64,000 nucleotides of DNA from Amycolatopsis sp. MtRt-6 (GTDB taxonomy: Bacteria > Actinomycetota > Actinomycetes > Mycobacteriales > Pseudonocardiaceae), in assembly GCF_017308975.1 (NCBI RefSeq), contig NZ_JADWPD010000028.1:62001-126000 (forward strand), read 5' to 3'. Positions 34,889 through 43,849 of this stretch are shown here, piece by piece. How positions within the stretch are numbered: position 1 is the stretch's first letter; each line of letters begins with the position of its first letter. The notes beneath the pieces are model-generated. The model worked only from the letters and a program-made list of their open reading frames with translations. It was not told the origin of the DNA and did not search any database. The position numbers and the translations under genes were made by a program.

Positions 34889-35986
34889 TCAGGACTTGTC
34901 TGCCGCGTCGGCGATGAAAATCTCGGTTTCCAGGAACGATCGCCACTGGGCGGGCGATGCACTCTGCACGGCACGGTAGGCGGCGGCCTGCACCCGCGAG
35001 CCGGACTTCGCCCTGGTCCAGATCTCGCGGACCAGCGGGCCTTCCTGGAGGTACCTGGCGTACCCGGCCTCGATACCGACGACGGCGGCGGCGCGAACCT
35101 TGATGTTGTCCACCTTGTCCTTGGCCGCGGCGGTGAAAATGCCGGTGTCGATGAACGCTCGCCACTGCTCCGGCGTCCGGCTGAGGTAGGCCTGGTAGTA
35201 CACCTCGGAATCCCGCGGTGCCAGGTCGTCGAACCAGATGGCCTCCACGAAGTCCTTGTCCGTCAGCTGCGCGGCCAGCGCCGGGTCCATGCCGACGACG
35301 CCGGCCGCCTTCACCCGTGCCTCGCGAAGCTTCTTCTCCGCCGCTTCCTTCTCGGCCGCCTCCTTCGCCGCGTCCACGTCACGCTGGTGCTGGACGAAGA
35401 TGCCGCGAACGATGAACTCCTTCTGCTCCGCCGGCGTTCCGCTGTACACGGCAGCCGCGGCCGACTTCACGAACGAACCGCCGGCGGCCCGCTCCCACAA
35501 GGTGAAGACGAAGTTCTTGTCGTCCTTGGTCAGCAGGAGCGCGGTCAGCTCGAAACCGAGCAGCGTGGCCGCGGGCTGCCGCTCCGCACGCCTCGCCTCG
35601 TACATCGCCGCACGGTCCAGATCCCGCTGGTGTGCCTCGTGGATCCCGGTCGCGAGGAAGTACGACGTCCTCCCGGAGATGTAGGCGTCACTCGCCGCGG
35701 ACTGGACTTCCTGCGCGACCTCGCCCTGCCGCGTCGCGGCCTTGAAGATCTCGTAGACGAAGTTGCCTTCGCTCATCCGCAGCAGTTCCGGGGTGACCGT
35801 GAGCCCGACGACGGCGGCCGCGTTGACGCGCACCTCGTCCGAGGTCTCCGCCACCGCTGCCGGGGTCCCGGCCGAAGCCGCGCTCGCCACCGGGGCGAGG
35901 ACACCGGTCACCACCGTCATCGCGGCGAGAACTGCCACAGAAGACGTCACCAGGCCACGAATTCTTGCCTTGCTGATAGTTTTCAT
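34889..35986 (-). CDS. Secreted ALF-repeat protein
   Basis: A 365-residue exported protein from ATG 35986: basic start MKTISKARIRG, hydrophobic signal helix and an Ala-rich cleavage site near residue 35. The mature part is a string of about seven helical units of 45-50 residues, each with F-V-x-x-I/L-W near the start and a F-I-x-x-G-I-F end (FIVRGIFVQHQRD, FIDTGIFTAAAKD, FLETEIFIADAAD), i.e. ALF short repeats found in actinomycete secreted proteins. A charged coiled stretch (AKEAAEKEAAEKKLREA) sits near the middle. The function is unknown; a surface or extracellular role is inferred. Confidence 0.85.
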   Translation of the reverse strand: MKTISKARIRGLVTSSVAVLAAMTVVTGVLAPVASAASAGTPAAVAETSDEVRVNAAAVVGLTVTPELLRMSEGNFVYEIFKAATRQGEVAQEVQSAASDAYISGRTSYFLATGIHEAHQRDLDRAAMYEARRAERQPAATLLGFELTALLLTKDDKNFVFTLWERAAGGSFVKSAAAAVYSGTPAEQKEFIVRGIFVQHQRDVDAAKEAAEKEAAEKKLREARVKAAGVVGMDPALAAQLTDKDFVEAIWFDDLAPRDSEVYYQAYLSRTPEQWRAFIDTGIFTAAAKDKVDNIKVRAAAVVGIEAGYARYLQEGPLVREIWTRAKSGSRVQAAAYRAVQSASPAQWRSFLETEIFIADAADKS

Positions 35987-36059
35987 GTGTTCGGTTGTCA
36001 GTTCAGTTCTGCTCGCCGGTGCGGTCGAGCACGAGGAACCCCACCCAGACGACAACCCC

Positions 36060-36951
36060 GGTGCTCCCCAGCCATACCGGATATATCCCCATGATCGGCA
36101 AACGTTACCGCCGGGCCGGCCACCTCGACGTGGGCGAACGGCAGCGTGTGGCACTCACGCCGCCGTCCGCGAGGGCCTTCCACGGCGTCGGGTCGCTCTC
36201 CGGGCCGCCGCAGAAGAGCAGCTCGCCGCGGTAGGGGCCGGGTGTGAACTCCGCGGCCAGCCGGGCGTTCGTGGCCGCCACCTCGGTGACGGCGGTCAGG
36301 CCGGGCTCGCCGAACTGCGCCAGGGTGCCGGGGTAGTGCTCGGCGAGCAGCCCGCGCATTTCGTCGAGCGCGATCGCGTGGGGCAGCCTCGCCGGCGGGT
36401 CCACCACCAGCAAGGGCACCTCCTCCCCGCGTCTGCAGCGCCGTCGCCACGGCGTGCGCGTTCGGCGCGCCGAACGCGCAGCCGGACAGGTGGTACGGCC
36501 CGTGCAGGCGCAGCCGCCGGATCTCGGCGGCGAAACCGGCCACCAGCTCGTCGAGCGATCCGGCCAGCCCGCCCTCTCCGCGCAGCCCGCGGCACTGCAG
36601 CCCGTACACCGGCCGTCCGCCCAGCGTGCGCAGCAGGCCGGCGTACCGCCAGGTCAGCCCGGTCAGCGGCGGCAGGCAGAACAGCGGGTCCCCGGTGCCG
36701 TGCGCGCGCAGCGGGAGCACCACGGCGAACGGGTCCCCCGCGGGAGAGCCGGCGTCGAGCACCGCCGGCAGGCGGGCCGGGGTGGGCGCCTCGAACAGTT
36801 GCCGGATCGACAGGTCCGCGCCGGACAGCTCCGCCAGCAGCGCTCCCGCGGGCCGGCCGCGGTGCGGGTGGACGCAGCCGAGCTCCTCTGCCGGGAAGAG
36901 GCGGACGTCGCAGCTCAAGCGGCCACCGGCAAGGACCCGACGACAACCAGC
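36060..36951 (-). pseudogene. NRPS C-terminal remnant (carrier protein tail + thioesterase)
   Basis: Minus-strand protein similarity continues across frames. It opens with the tail of a carrier domain (LSIRQLFEAPTPARL) and a type I thioesterase start (DPLFCLPPLTGLTWRYAGL). The nucleophile elbow reads GCAFGAP where GxSxGG is expected, so the Ser is lost. Near 36420 the frame shifts to one reading LLVVDPPARLPHAIALDE onward, and near 36140 it shifts back (HTLPFAHVEV, the His region). There is no upstream NRPS. The catalytic residue is missing and two frameshifts are present, so this is a dead fragment. Confidence 0.72.
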
Positions 36952-38427
36952 CTAACTCCGGAAAAAGCGCAGGCTGCCGCCGTCGTTTTCCCCGGGCGCC
37001 GGGGCCTGAGCCGCGCAGCGCGCGTCGTGCGCGGGCCGCTCCCCGGTCACCAGGAAGTTCGTCACCGCCGTGTTGCCGCACTGGTTGGCCCCCGGGTAGA
37101 CGCCGTGGCCGCCCTGGTCGACGGTCACCATCCTGGCTCGCTCGCCGAACGCCGAGCGCAGCTCGAGGGCGTTCACCAGTGGCGTCGCCGGGTCGCGTTC
37201 GTTCTGCACCAGCAGGACATTCGCCGGGCCGCGGCCGGTGATCCGCACCGGCGGCTCCTTCGGGGGCGCCCAGTAGGCGCACGCCGAGATGTTCGCCGCG
37301 GCCGCGCCGAGCAGCGGGTAGCGGACGCGGTCGACCGCCACGTTCACCTGGTACGTCCCCACCGACCGCGGCCACGCCGAATCGCCGCAGATGACCGCGA
37401 ACCGGGCCGCGAACACGTTCTCCACCGAGCCCGGCAAGGTGGCCGGCTGCGGCGGCCGCCCGTTGTCGAGGGCCTGCCAGTCCGAGGCCAGCGGTGCCAG
37501 GTCCGTCGCGTACAGGCCACCGAATGTCAGGCCGCGGAAGATCGAGCCCGTCACGTCCGCCACCGGGGCACGGTCGAGGCGTGCCGCCAGCTCGTGGAAC
37601 TTGGCCGTCACCTGGGCCGGCGTGCGGCCCAAGCCGTACTCCGGGTGTGCCGCGGCGAACTTCGCGAAGTCCGGGAAGCGGTCTTCCATGCCCCGGGCGA
37701 ACGCGCGCATCGCCGTGATGTCGTAGCCGCCCGGGCCGAGGTTGCTGTCCAGCACGATGCGGTCACTTCGGTCCGGGAACATCGTCGTGTACACCGCGCC
37801 CAGGTACGTGCCGTAGGAACCACCGAGGTAGGACAGCGTGGACTCGCCGAGCGCCGCCCGGATGCGGTCCATGTCCCGCGCGGTGTTCGCGGTGGTGACG
37901 TAGGGCAGCATCGACCCCGTCGCGGCGTCCCGGCACTGCTGTGCCTCGGTTTTCGCCAGCTTCGCCTGCTTCACGACGTCGGCCGGGCCGTGGGCGTAGG
38001 GCAGGTTGCCGATCGCCAGCTGCGCCGGGGTGAGGTCGCACGTCACCGGCGTGCTGCGGCCGACGCCCCGCGGGTCGAACCCGATCACGTCGTAGGTGTC
38101 CAGCACACTCTCCGGCAGCTTCAGGTACTTCAGCAACTGCGGGTAGTCCAGGCCTACGCCGCCGGGGCCACCCGGGTTGGTGAACAGCACGCCTCGCCGC
38201 TTCTCCGGGTGCTTGCTCGGCAGGCGCGACACGGCGACGTCGATCGTCCGGCCGCCCGGGTCGCGGTAGTCCAGCGGCACCCGCATCGTCGTGCACTGCA
38301 GGTCCGGGACCGGGAAGGCGCCGGCCGGACACGGTCCCCAGGGGAGGCCGGTCGTGGCGGCCGCCGGGGGCGCGGCCGTCGCGCCGAGCACGGCGACCGC
38401 GGCGGTGAGCAGGGCTTCGCGCAGCAT
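36952..38427 (-). CDS. Secreted tripeptidyl-aminopeptidase-like alpha/beta hydrolase
   Basis: A 491-residue exported hydrolase: signal peptide (AVLGATAAPPAAAT), the N-terminal NPGGPGGVG oxyanion region, nucleophile elbow GGSYGTYLG, acid in NERDPATPLVNA and base His in DQGGHGVYPG; the C-terminal TAP-like domain with paired Cys is present (CGNTAV, DARCA). This is the SlpD/SlpE-type family that trims N-terminal tripeptides outside the cell. ATG at 38427 with a GGATC upstream. Confidence 0.88.
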   Translation of the reverse strand: MLREALLTAAVAVLGATAAPPAAATTGLPWGPCPAGAFPVPDLQCTTMRVPLDYRDPGGRTIDVAVSRLPSKHPEKRRGVLFTNPGGPGGVGLDYPQLLKYLKLPESVLDTYDVIGFDPRGVGRSTPVTCDLTPAQLAIGNLPYAHGPADVVKQAKLAKTEAQQCRDAATGSMLPYVTTANTARDMDRIRAALGESTLSYLGGSYGTYLGAVYTTMFPDRSDRIVLDSNLGPGGYDITAMRAFARGMEDRFPDFAKFAAAHPEYGLGRTPAQVTAKFHELAARLDRAPVADVTGSIFRGLTFGGLYATDLAPLASDWQALDNGRPPQPATLPGSVENVFAARFAVICGDSAWPRSVGTYQVNVAVDRVRYPLLGAAAANISACAYWAPPKEPPVRITGRGPANVLLVQNERDPATPLVNALELRSAFGERARMVTVDQGGHGVYPGANQCGNTAVTNFLVTGERPAHDARCAAQAPAPGENDGGSLRFFRS

Positions 38428-38453
38428 CGTTGATCCTTTCGTCCGGCCGCGGT

Positions 38454-39173
38454 TCAGCGGCGCGGTTCCCAGCGGAAGAGCCGCGTGGCGAGCGCGACGG
38501 CGACGGCGACCCAGGCCAGGGTGGGGCCGAAGAGGACGAGCGAATCGGCGAGCGGGACGCCGCCGTTCCAGGCGTTCAGCACCAGCTCGGTCGCCGAACC
38601 CCCGGGCAGCAGGCGCTTGAGCAGCGTCAGGTCGCCGGTGCCGGTGAGCCCGACCCAGCCCGACACGGCGAGCACGCCGACGCTGACCGGCAGCGTCGTC
38701 ACCTGCGCGTGCTCGGGCGAGTTCGTCAGGCCGGCCGTGGCCAGTCCCAGCGCGGCCATCATGGCCACCACGGACACCGCCGCCGCGACCAGCAGCAGCG
38801 GATCCGCCGGCGTGCCGGCGACCGCGGCCAGCGCGCCGAGGATGACGGCGAGCTGCGCCACCGACAGCACGGTGACCGGCAGCAGCAGCCCGGCGAGGAT
38901 GCCCGCGTCCCCCGCCGCGGTGGAGCGCAGGCGCTTGAGGAACAGGTTCTGGCGGCGGGCGGCCAGCGTGGTCACCGACGTCGTGTACAGGCCGATGCTC
39001 GCCACGAAAAACAGGACGAGGGTGGCGATGTAGCCGAGACTGCCCATTTCGGTGAAGGCGTCGCGCTTCGTGATGAAGAACGCGCTCAGCGCGGCCGGCA
39101 GCACCAGGGCGGTGACCAGCACCAGGCGGTTGCGGAAGATCTGGATCAGCTCGCCACGAGCGATCGTGAGCAT
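38454..39173 (-). CDS. ABC-2 type permease
   Basis: A 239-residue six-helix permease beginning MLTIARGELIQIFRNRLVLV and carrying the ABC-2 cytoplasmic motif (RRQNLFLKRLRSTAAGD). Twelve bases after its ATPase gene in the same direction. Together with the divergent kinase/regulator pair it forms a second copy of the exporter module seen at 9.9-13.6 kb. Confidence 0.88.
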   Translation of the reverse strand: MLTIARGELIQIFRNRLVLVTALVLPAALSAFFITKRDAFTEMGSLGYIATLVLFFVASIGLYTTSVTTLAARRQNLFLKRLRSTAAGDAGILAGLLLPVTVLSVAQLAVILGALAAVAGTPADPLLLVAAAVSVVAMMAALGLATAGLTNSPEHAQVTTLPVSVGVLAVSGWVGLTGTGDLTLLKRLLPGGSATELVLNAWNGGVPLADSLVLFGPTLAWVAVAVALATRLFRWEPRR

Positions 39174-39185
39174 GGAGTTCCCTTC

Positions 39186-40070
39186 TCAGGCGGGTTCGAT
39201 GGCGCGGAAGACGTCGTCGAGGCGCGTCGGTCCGGCCTGCAGGTCCTGCAGCCGGACGGCGTGGTCCTGGGCCCAGCCGAGCAGTGAGTGCAGGTCCTTC
39301 TGCAGCTCGAAGGTCTCGACGAGGAACGTGCCGTCCGCGTCCCGCGAAGCCAGCAACGGCGGGGCCGGCGCGCGCGGCGGCAGTCCGAAGTGGATGGTCG
39401 ACGGCAGGGTTCGCGTCAGCTCGGCGACGGTGCCCTCGCGGTGGAGGGCGCCCTGGTGCATCAGCCCGATGCGGTCGGCGCGCTGCTGGGCCTCTTCGAG
39501 GTAGTGGGTGGTCAGGACGACGGTCGCGCCGTCCTCGCGCAGCCGGTCCACCGCGTCCCACAGCGCGTCGCGGGACTGGATGTCCAGGCCGGTGGTGGGT
39601 TCGTCGAGGAAGACCAGCTCGGGCGTGCCGTAGACGGCCGTGGCGAAGTCCAGCCGCCGCTTCTCACCGCCGGAGAGCTGCCCCACCTTCGTCCCGGCCT
39701 TGCGGGTGAGGTCGACGACGCCGAGCACGCGCCCGGCGTCGTCGGACCGTTCGGTGAGCCGCCCGATCAGCCGGACGGTCTCGGCGACGGTCAGGTCGGG
39801 CGAGAACCCGCTCTCCTGCAGCATGATCCCCATCCGCGGGCGGACGGCGGCGCGGTCGCGGGGGTCCTTCCCGAACACCCGCACGGCGCCCGAGGTCGGC
39901 GCGCGGTGGCCTTCGACCGTTTCCAGGGTCGAGGTCTTCCCGGCGCCGTTGGTGCCGAGCAGGGCGTACAGCTCTCCGCGTTCCACCTGGAACGAGAGGT
40001 CCTTCACGGCGGCGAACCCGCCGTAGGTGAGGTTCAGGCGATCGACGTCGATGACCGGTGTCGTGGACAT
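39186..40070 (-). CDS. ABC transporter ATP-binding protein
   Basis: A 294-residue ATPase from ATG 40070: Walker A LLGTNGAGKTSTLE, Q-loop IMLQESGF, signature LSGGEKRRL, Walker B LVFLDEPTTGLD and the switch His (VVLTTHYLEEAQ), with a C-terminal extension. Partner of the permease at 38454. It diverges from the histidine kinase gene; the 108-base gap should hold both promoters. Confidence 0.92.
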   Translation of the reverse strand: MSTTPVIDVDRLNLTYGGFAAVKDLSFQVERGELYALLGTNGAGKTSTLETVEGHRAPTSGAVRVFGKDPRDRAAVRPRMGIMLQESGFSPDLTVAETVRLIGRLTERSDDAGRVLGVVDLTRKAGTKVGQLSGGEKRRLDFATAVYGTPELVFLDEPTTGLDIQSRDALWDAVDRLREDGATVVLTTHYLEEAQQRADRIGLMHQGALHREGTVAELTRTLPSTIHFGLPPRAPAPPLLASRDADGTFLVETFELQKDLHSLLGWAQDHAVRLQDLQAGPTRLDDVFRAIEPA

Positions 40071-40178
40071 GCCCCGAATTCCAGCGGGATCGGCGCGCGC
40101 CCGGCAGTGTGCCGACGTCATGCCAAGATGTGACGCGGTGTCACTGGTGCGGCCGGCCCAGGCCGATACGCTCGGCCC

Positions 40179-41312
40179 GTGGAGGTACCGAAGATCGCGC
40201 GCAGGAGCTCCTGGACCGGCGGGGCGGTGCAGGAGCGGCTGCGCCGGCTGAACCTCATCACGACGGTGCCGCCGCTGGCGTTCGTCGGCGTGCTGCTGCT
40301 GGCACTCACCGCCCGGACCTGGTGGCACGCCGGCATCCAGGTCATCGGGCTCGTCGCGGCGCTGGCGACGGCCGAACGCTGGACGGCAGGCGACTACCTC
40401 CGCGTCGCGCGGCCGAGCCTGGCCGTCACCGCGGTGGTCTGGCTGGCCGGCGCGCTGACGAACGACACCGCCGCGTTCTACGGCGTGTCCGTCGTCGGGT
40501 CGTTCCTCATCCCGCCGCTGCGCCGCCACCGGCTCGCGGCCCTCTTCGGGCTCGCCGCGCTGGTCGCGGTCCTGGGCCTGCCGAACGTGCTCGTGCACCC
40601 CGATCGCACCGGGCCGCGGCTGCTGCAGTACGTCGCCGTCCCGGCGATCGCCGTGCTGCTCTCGGCCGGGTTCATGTTCGCCACCCAGCGGTTGTTCGAC
40701 CTGGTCGCGGAACTCGAGCAGGCGCGCGAGCGAGAGGCGGAACTGGCCGTCGCCCGGGAACGCGTCCGCTTCGCGAGCGACCTGCACGACATCCAGGGGC
40801 ACACGCTGCACGTGGTGAAGCTGAAGGTGGCGCTCGCGGAGAAGCTCCTGGACGCCGACCCCGGCCGCGCGCGGGAGGAGCTGCGGGAGGTGCACACGCT
40901 CGTCGGTGACACGATCGTCCAGACCAGGGAGCTCGCCTACGCCCAGCGGCGGCTCAACCTGACCGCGGAGCTGGAGAACGCGAAGAACCTGTTCGAGGCC
41001 GCGGGCATCCACGTGCGCCTCGAACGGGAGGCCGAGCCGGACGCCCGCGTCGGCGAGCTGCTCGGCCAGGTCCTGCGCGAGACGACGACGAACATCCTGC
41101 GCCACGCCGAAGCCCGGCACGTGCGGATCACGCTCGGCCGCACCGGCATCGCGATCGTCAACGACGGCGCGGCGGAGCCGGGCCCGCTCGGCGGGCTCTC
41201 GGCGTTGCGGCAACGGCTGGCGGAGCACGGAGGAGAGCTCGAGGTGTCGCACGAGGACGGCCGGTTCCTGACGGCGGTGGCGTTCCCGGAGCTCGCCGGA
41301 GCCGTCCGATGA
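40179..41312 (+). CDS. Sensor histidine kinase (DesK-like, HisKA_3)
   Basis: A 377-residue sensor with about six hydrophobic helices (residues 25-165), then the dimerisation motif with the phospho-acceptor His (ASDLHDIQGHTLHVV), and a short HATPase domain (N-box ETTTNILRHAEA, G1 IVNDGAAEP, LSALRQRLAEHGG). The arrangement resembles DesK-type membrane-fluidity sensors. GTG start. It overlaps the response regulator by four bases (ATGA). Confidence 0.9.
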   Translation: MEVPKIARRSSWTGGAVQERLRRLNLITTVPPLAFVGVLLLALTARTWWHAGIQVIGLVAALATAERWTAGDYLRVARPSLAVTAVVWLAGALTNDTAAFYGVSVVGSFLIPPLRRHRLAALFGLAALVAVLGLPNVLVHPDRTGPRLLQYVAVPAIAVLLSAGFMFATQRLFDLVAELEQAREREAELAVARERVRFASDLHDIQGHTLHVVKLKVALAEKLLDADPGRAREELREVHTLVGDTIVQTRELAYAQRRLNLTAELENAKNLFEAAGIHVRLEREAEPDARVGELLGQVLRETTTNILRHAEARHVRITLGRTGIAIVNDGAAEPGPLGGLSALRQRLAEHGGELEVSHEDGRFLTAVAFPELAGAVR

Positions 41313-41911
41313 CGACCGTGGTGCTCGCCGACGACGAAGCCCTGCTGCGCAAGGCCTTGGCGGCGCTGCTGCCGCTGGAGGGCGGGATCACCGTGCTCGC
41401 CGAAGCCGAGGACGGCGAGCAGGCGGTGGCGGCCACCCTGCGGCATCGGCCCGACGTGCTCGTCATCGACCTCGAAATGCCCACAGTGGACGGTCTCGGC
41501 GCGGTCGCGGAAATCCGGCGGGCACGGCCGGAGCAGGTGATCCTCATGCTGACCCGGCACGCCCGCCCCGGCGTGCTGCGGCAGGCGCTGAAGCTGGGCG
41601 TCCAGGGGTTCGTCAGCAAGGCCGCGGAACCCGCGCACATCACCGCGGTGATCCAGACCCTGCGCGCGGGCAAGCGCTGGATCGACCCGGACGTCTCGGC
41701 CCTCGCCGTCGTCGACGACTGCCCCCTGACCGAACGCGAGCTCGACGTCCTGCGCGCGACGCGCGAGGGGTATTCGGTGGCCGAGATCGCGGGCCGGCTG
41801 CACCTGGCCGAGGGCACGGTGCGCAACTACCTGTCCAACGCGATGCAGAAGACCCAGACCCGCACCCGCCACGAAGCGGCCCGCTACGCCCACGAGCACG
41901 ACTGGCTGTGA
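41309..41911 (+). CDS. NarL/LuxR-type response regulator (DesR-like)
   Basis: A 200-residue regulator: receiver domain with DD (LADDEALL), phospho-acceptor Asp in VLVIDLEMP and Lys in GFVSKAAE, then a LuxR-type helix-turn-helix (about 135-195; LTERELDVLRATREGYSVAE). It is partner of the preceding kinase and most likely controls the divergent ABC exporter at 38454-40070. Confidence 0.92.
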   Translation: MTTVVLADDEALLRKALAALLPLEGGITVLAEAEDGEQAVAATLRHRPDVLVIDLEMPTVDGLGAVAEIRRARPEQVILMLTRHARPGVLRQALKLGVQGFVSKAAEPAHITAVIQTLRAGKRWIDPDVSALAVVDDCPLTERELDVLRATREGYSVAEIAGRLHLAEGTVRNYLSNAMQKTQTRTRHEAARYAHEHDWL

Positions 41912-41924
41912 CCGCCTCGGCCGG

Positions 41925-42035
41925 CCGTGCTGTCGGTCAGCTGGGCGCGGCGCCAAGCCACCGGCCGGGTGACGCCGCTCGCGAAGAAGGTGCGAAGGTC
42001 GCCGACGACGGTGGCCGCGTCGAACCGTCGCGAAA
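41925..42035 (-). pseudogene. Aldehyde dehydrogenase N-terminal remnant
   Basis: Read on the minus strand, codons from about 42024 give FDAATVVGDLRTFFASG followed by VTRPVAWRRAQLTDST, the first helices of class 3-type aldehyde dehydrogenases (the xLRxxFxSGxTRPxxWRxxQL pattern). It breaks off after about 35 codons, and the rest of the gene is gone, replaced by the end of the response regulator gene. It has no clear start codon. Confidence 0.55.
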
Positions 42036-42069
42036 GGACGGTCCGGTCCGGTTTCCCGATCCCCCGAGC

Positions 42070-42369
42070 TCAGCTGAGCGGGTAGTGAATCATCTCGACC
42101 CCACCGGTCGCGTAGTTCGGCACATCCGCGGCCACCGCCTTGCCCTCTTCGGACCCCAGCGCGGCGGCCATGGCTTCGGCCGACTCGAAGTCGGCGTGGA
42201 ACACGGCGAAATACCGGGGCTTCCCGCCGAGCGAGGCCACGTCGAAGGAGTACTGCGACTGCACGAGCCCGGGCAGCTTCGCCGCGAGCGGCAGGTGGGT
42301 GCCGACGTAGTAGGCACGGAAGTGGGCTTCGTCGGCGGGCGGCGGATAGAGCACGGTGAGCCGGTGCAT
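42070..42369 (-). CDS. EthD family protein
   Basis: A 99-residue dimeric ferredoxin-like fold protein: MHRLTVLYPPPADEAHFRAY and YVGTHLPLAAKLPGL are the EthD hallmarks, and the end VPNYATGGVEMIHYPL fits. Such proteins accompany ether or quinone degradation or act as small cyclases; no partner is evident here. It is divergent from the universal stress protein across 279 bases. Confidence 0.88.
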   Translation of the reverse strand: MHRLTVLYPPPADEAHFRAYYVGTHLPLAAKLPGLVQSQYSFDVASLGGKPRYFAVFHADFESAEAMAAALGSEEGKAVAADVPNYATGGVEMIHYPLS

Positions 42370-42648
42370 CGGGTTCCTTTCGGCGATGGTGGCTCCCAGC
42401 CTGTCATACCCGCGCCCGCCCCGATCGGAATGTCAGCCACAAGATCACTCACCCGGCGTGGACGGCCGGGCCGCGCCCCGTGGGCCGGACACCGCGTGGC
42501 AGGTCGGGTTCGGGTTCGCCGGTGAGGACGTGGGCGGGATCGGCGCGCCACGCCGCTGCCACGATTGGCACACCGCCCAGCGGGTAGCCGGTTGTCACGG
42601 GCTTGGCGGGCGCGGGGTCCACCAGGCGGCGGGACTGGAGGTTGCGCG

Positions 42649-43551
42649 ATGTCCGAAGCGCCCACAGCACAGCGTTGGGTCGTGGCCGGTCACGACGGGT
42701 CCGAGCAGGCCCGGGCCGCGGTGGACTGGGCGGCAGAGGAGGCCGGCAGCCGCGGCTGCGCGCTGGCCGTGGTCCAGGTCGTCCACTGGCCGCCGCCCGG
42801 ACCGCATCTCGTTCCCGGCACGGAGGAGGCGGAACAGCAACTGACCGCCCGCACGCACGCCGAAGCCCTCCTCGCCGACATCGCCGAGGAACTCGGCAAG
42901 TCCCGGCCGGAGCTGACCGTGCGAACCAGCGTCGAATCGGGCCGGACCGGCGAAGCGCTGACCCGGGCGGCTGAGCAGGCGGAACTGCTGGTGATCGGGG
43001 CATCCGGGCAAGGCGCGCTGCCGCGGGTCGTGCTCGGCTCGACAGCAGCCGAGCTCCTGCACTCCTGCGCGCGACCGGTCGTCGTGGTCCGATCCACCGA
43101 CTCCTACGCCGAGAGCGGGCCGGTCGTGGTCGGCGTCGACGGGTCGGACATCAGCTCCGCGGCCATCGCCTTCGCCTACGACTTCGCCGACCGGCACCAC
43201 CGCGAACTGCTGGCCGTGCACGCCTGGGCCGATCTGCCGATGCATGTCGCGGAACCCGTCAGCGGCTGGGCGGAGGACTGGCAGGACACCAGCCGGCGCG
43301 GGCAGCGGGTGCTCGCCGATGCCCTGGCGAGTCATTCCGAGCGGCATCCCGAAGTCGTCGTCCGCCGGACCGTCAGCATCGACCGGCCCGCCCGAGCACT
43401 GCTGGACACCGCCGACGGCGCCGCGCTGCTGGTCGTCGGCAGCCACGGCCGCGGCACCCTCGGCAGGCTGCTGCTCGGCTCGGTCAGCCACGCGATGGTC
43501 TACCACGCCCCCTGCCCGGTCGCGGTCGTGCACCCACCCACGAAGAGCTGA
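42649..43551 (+). CDS. Tandem-domain universal stress protein
   Basis: A 300-residue protein with two Usp domains (about 8-145 and 155-298). Each has the ATP-binding G-2x-G-9x-G-S/T signature (GASGQGALPRVVLGSTA and GSHGRGTLGRLLLGSVS) and a HA/VD first strand (VVAGHDGSE, VVVGVDGSD). It is an ATP-binding stress protein, often induced on dormancy or hypoxia in actinomycetes. ATG at 42649 follows GGAGG. Confidence 0.92.
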   Translation: MSEAPTAQRWVVAGHDGSEQARAAVDWAAEEAGSRGCALAVVQVVHWPPPGPHLVPGTEEAEQQLTARTHAEALLADIAEELGKSRPELTVRTSVESGRTGEALTRAAEQAELLVIGASGQGALPRVVLGSTAAELLHSCARPVVVVRSTDSYAESGPVVVGVDGSDISSAAIAFAYDFADRHHRELLAVHAWADLPMHVAEPVSGWAEDWQDTSRRGQRVLADALASHSERHPEVVVRRTVSIDRPARALLDTADGAALLVVGSHGRGTLGRLLLGSVSHAMVYHAPCPVAVVHPPTKS

Positions 43552-43566
43552 GCGGAGCCCAGCCCG

Positions 43567-43700
43567 TCACCGGATCGCCCAAAGCTGGTTGAGCGCCATC
43601 CACTGGGCGACCGCCCGCCGTCGCCGGTCGGCGAAGGCGGGGTCGTCGGAGCCTCGCACTTCGAAACCGCTGCGGGTGGCGGGCTGGTCGAGGTCCTGGC
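43567..43700 (-). pseudogene. C-terminal coding remnant, unidentified
   Basis: Minus-strand codons here show strong actinomycete codon bias and encode an orderly tail (GFEVRGSDDPAFADRRRRAV then AQWMALNQLWAIR) ending in TGA at 43569-43567. Upstream the frame soon loses protein character, and no start or full ORF exists. I do not recognise the family; it may be the last 40 residues of a deleted gene. Confidence 0.35.
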
Positions 43701-43849
43701 GGGGTGGTGAGCGAGAACTGGCTCAGCGCCCGCGAACGCCCGCGGCTGGAACCGGCCCCGGCCCGGGAGCGAAGCCGCCGCCGGTGGCCGCCGCGAGGAT
43801 CGCCGCGGCCACTGCCCGGGCGGCCGTGCCGGCCTCGGCACGGAACTTC

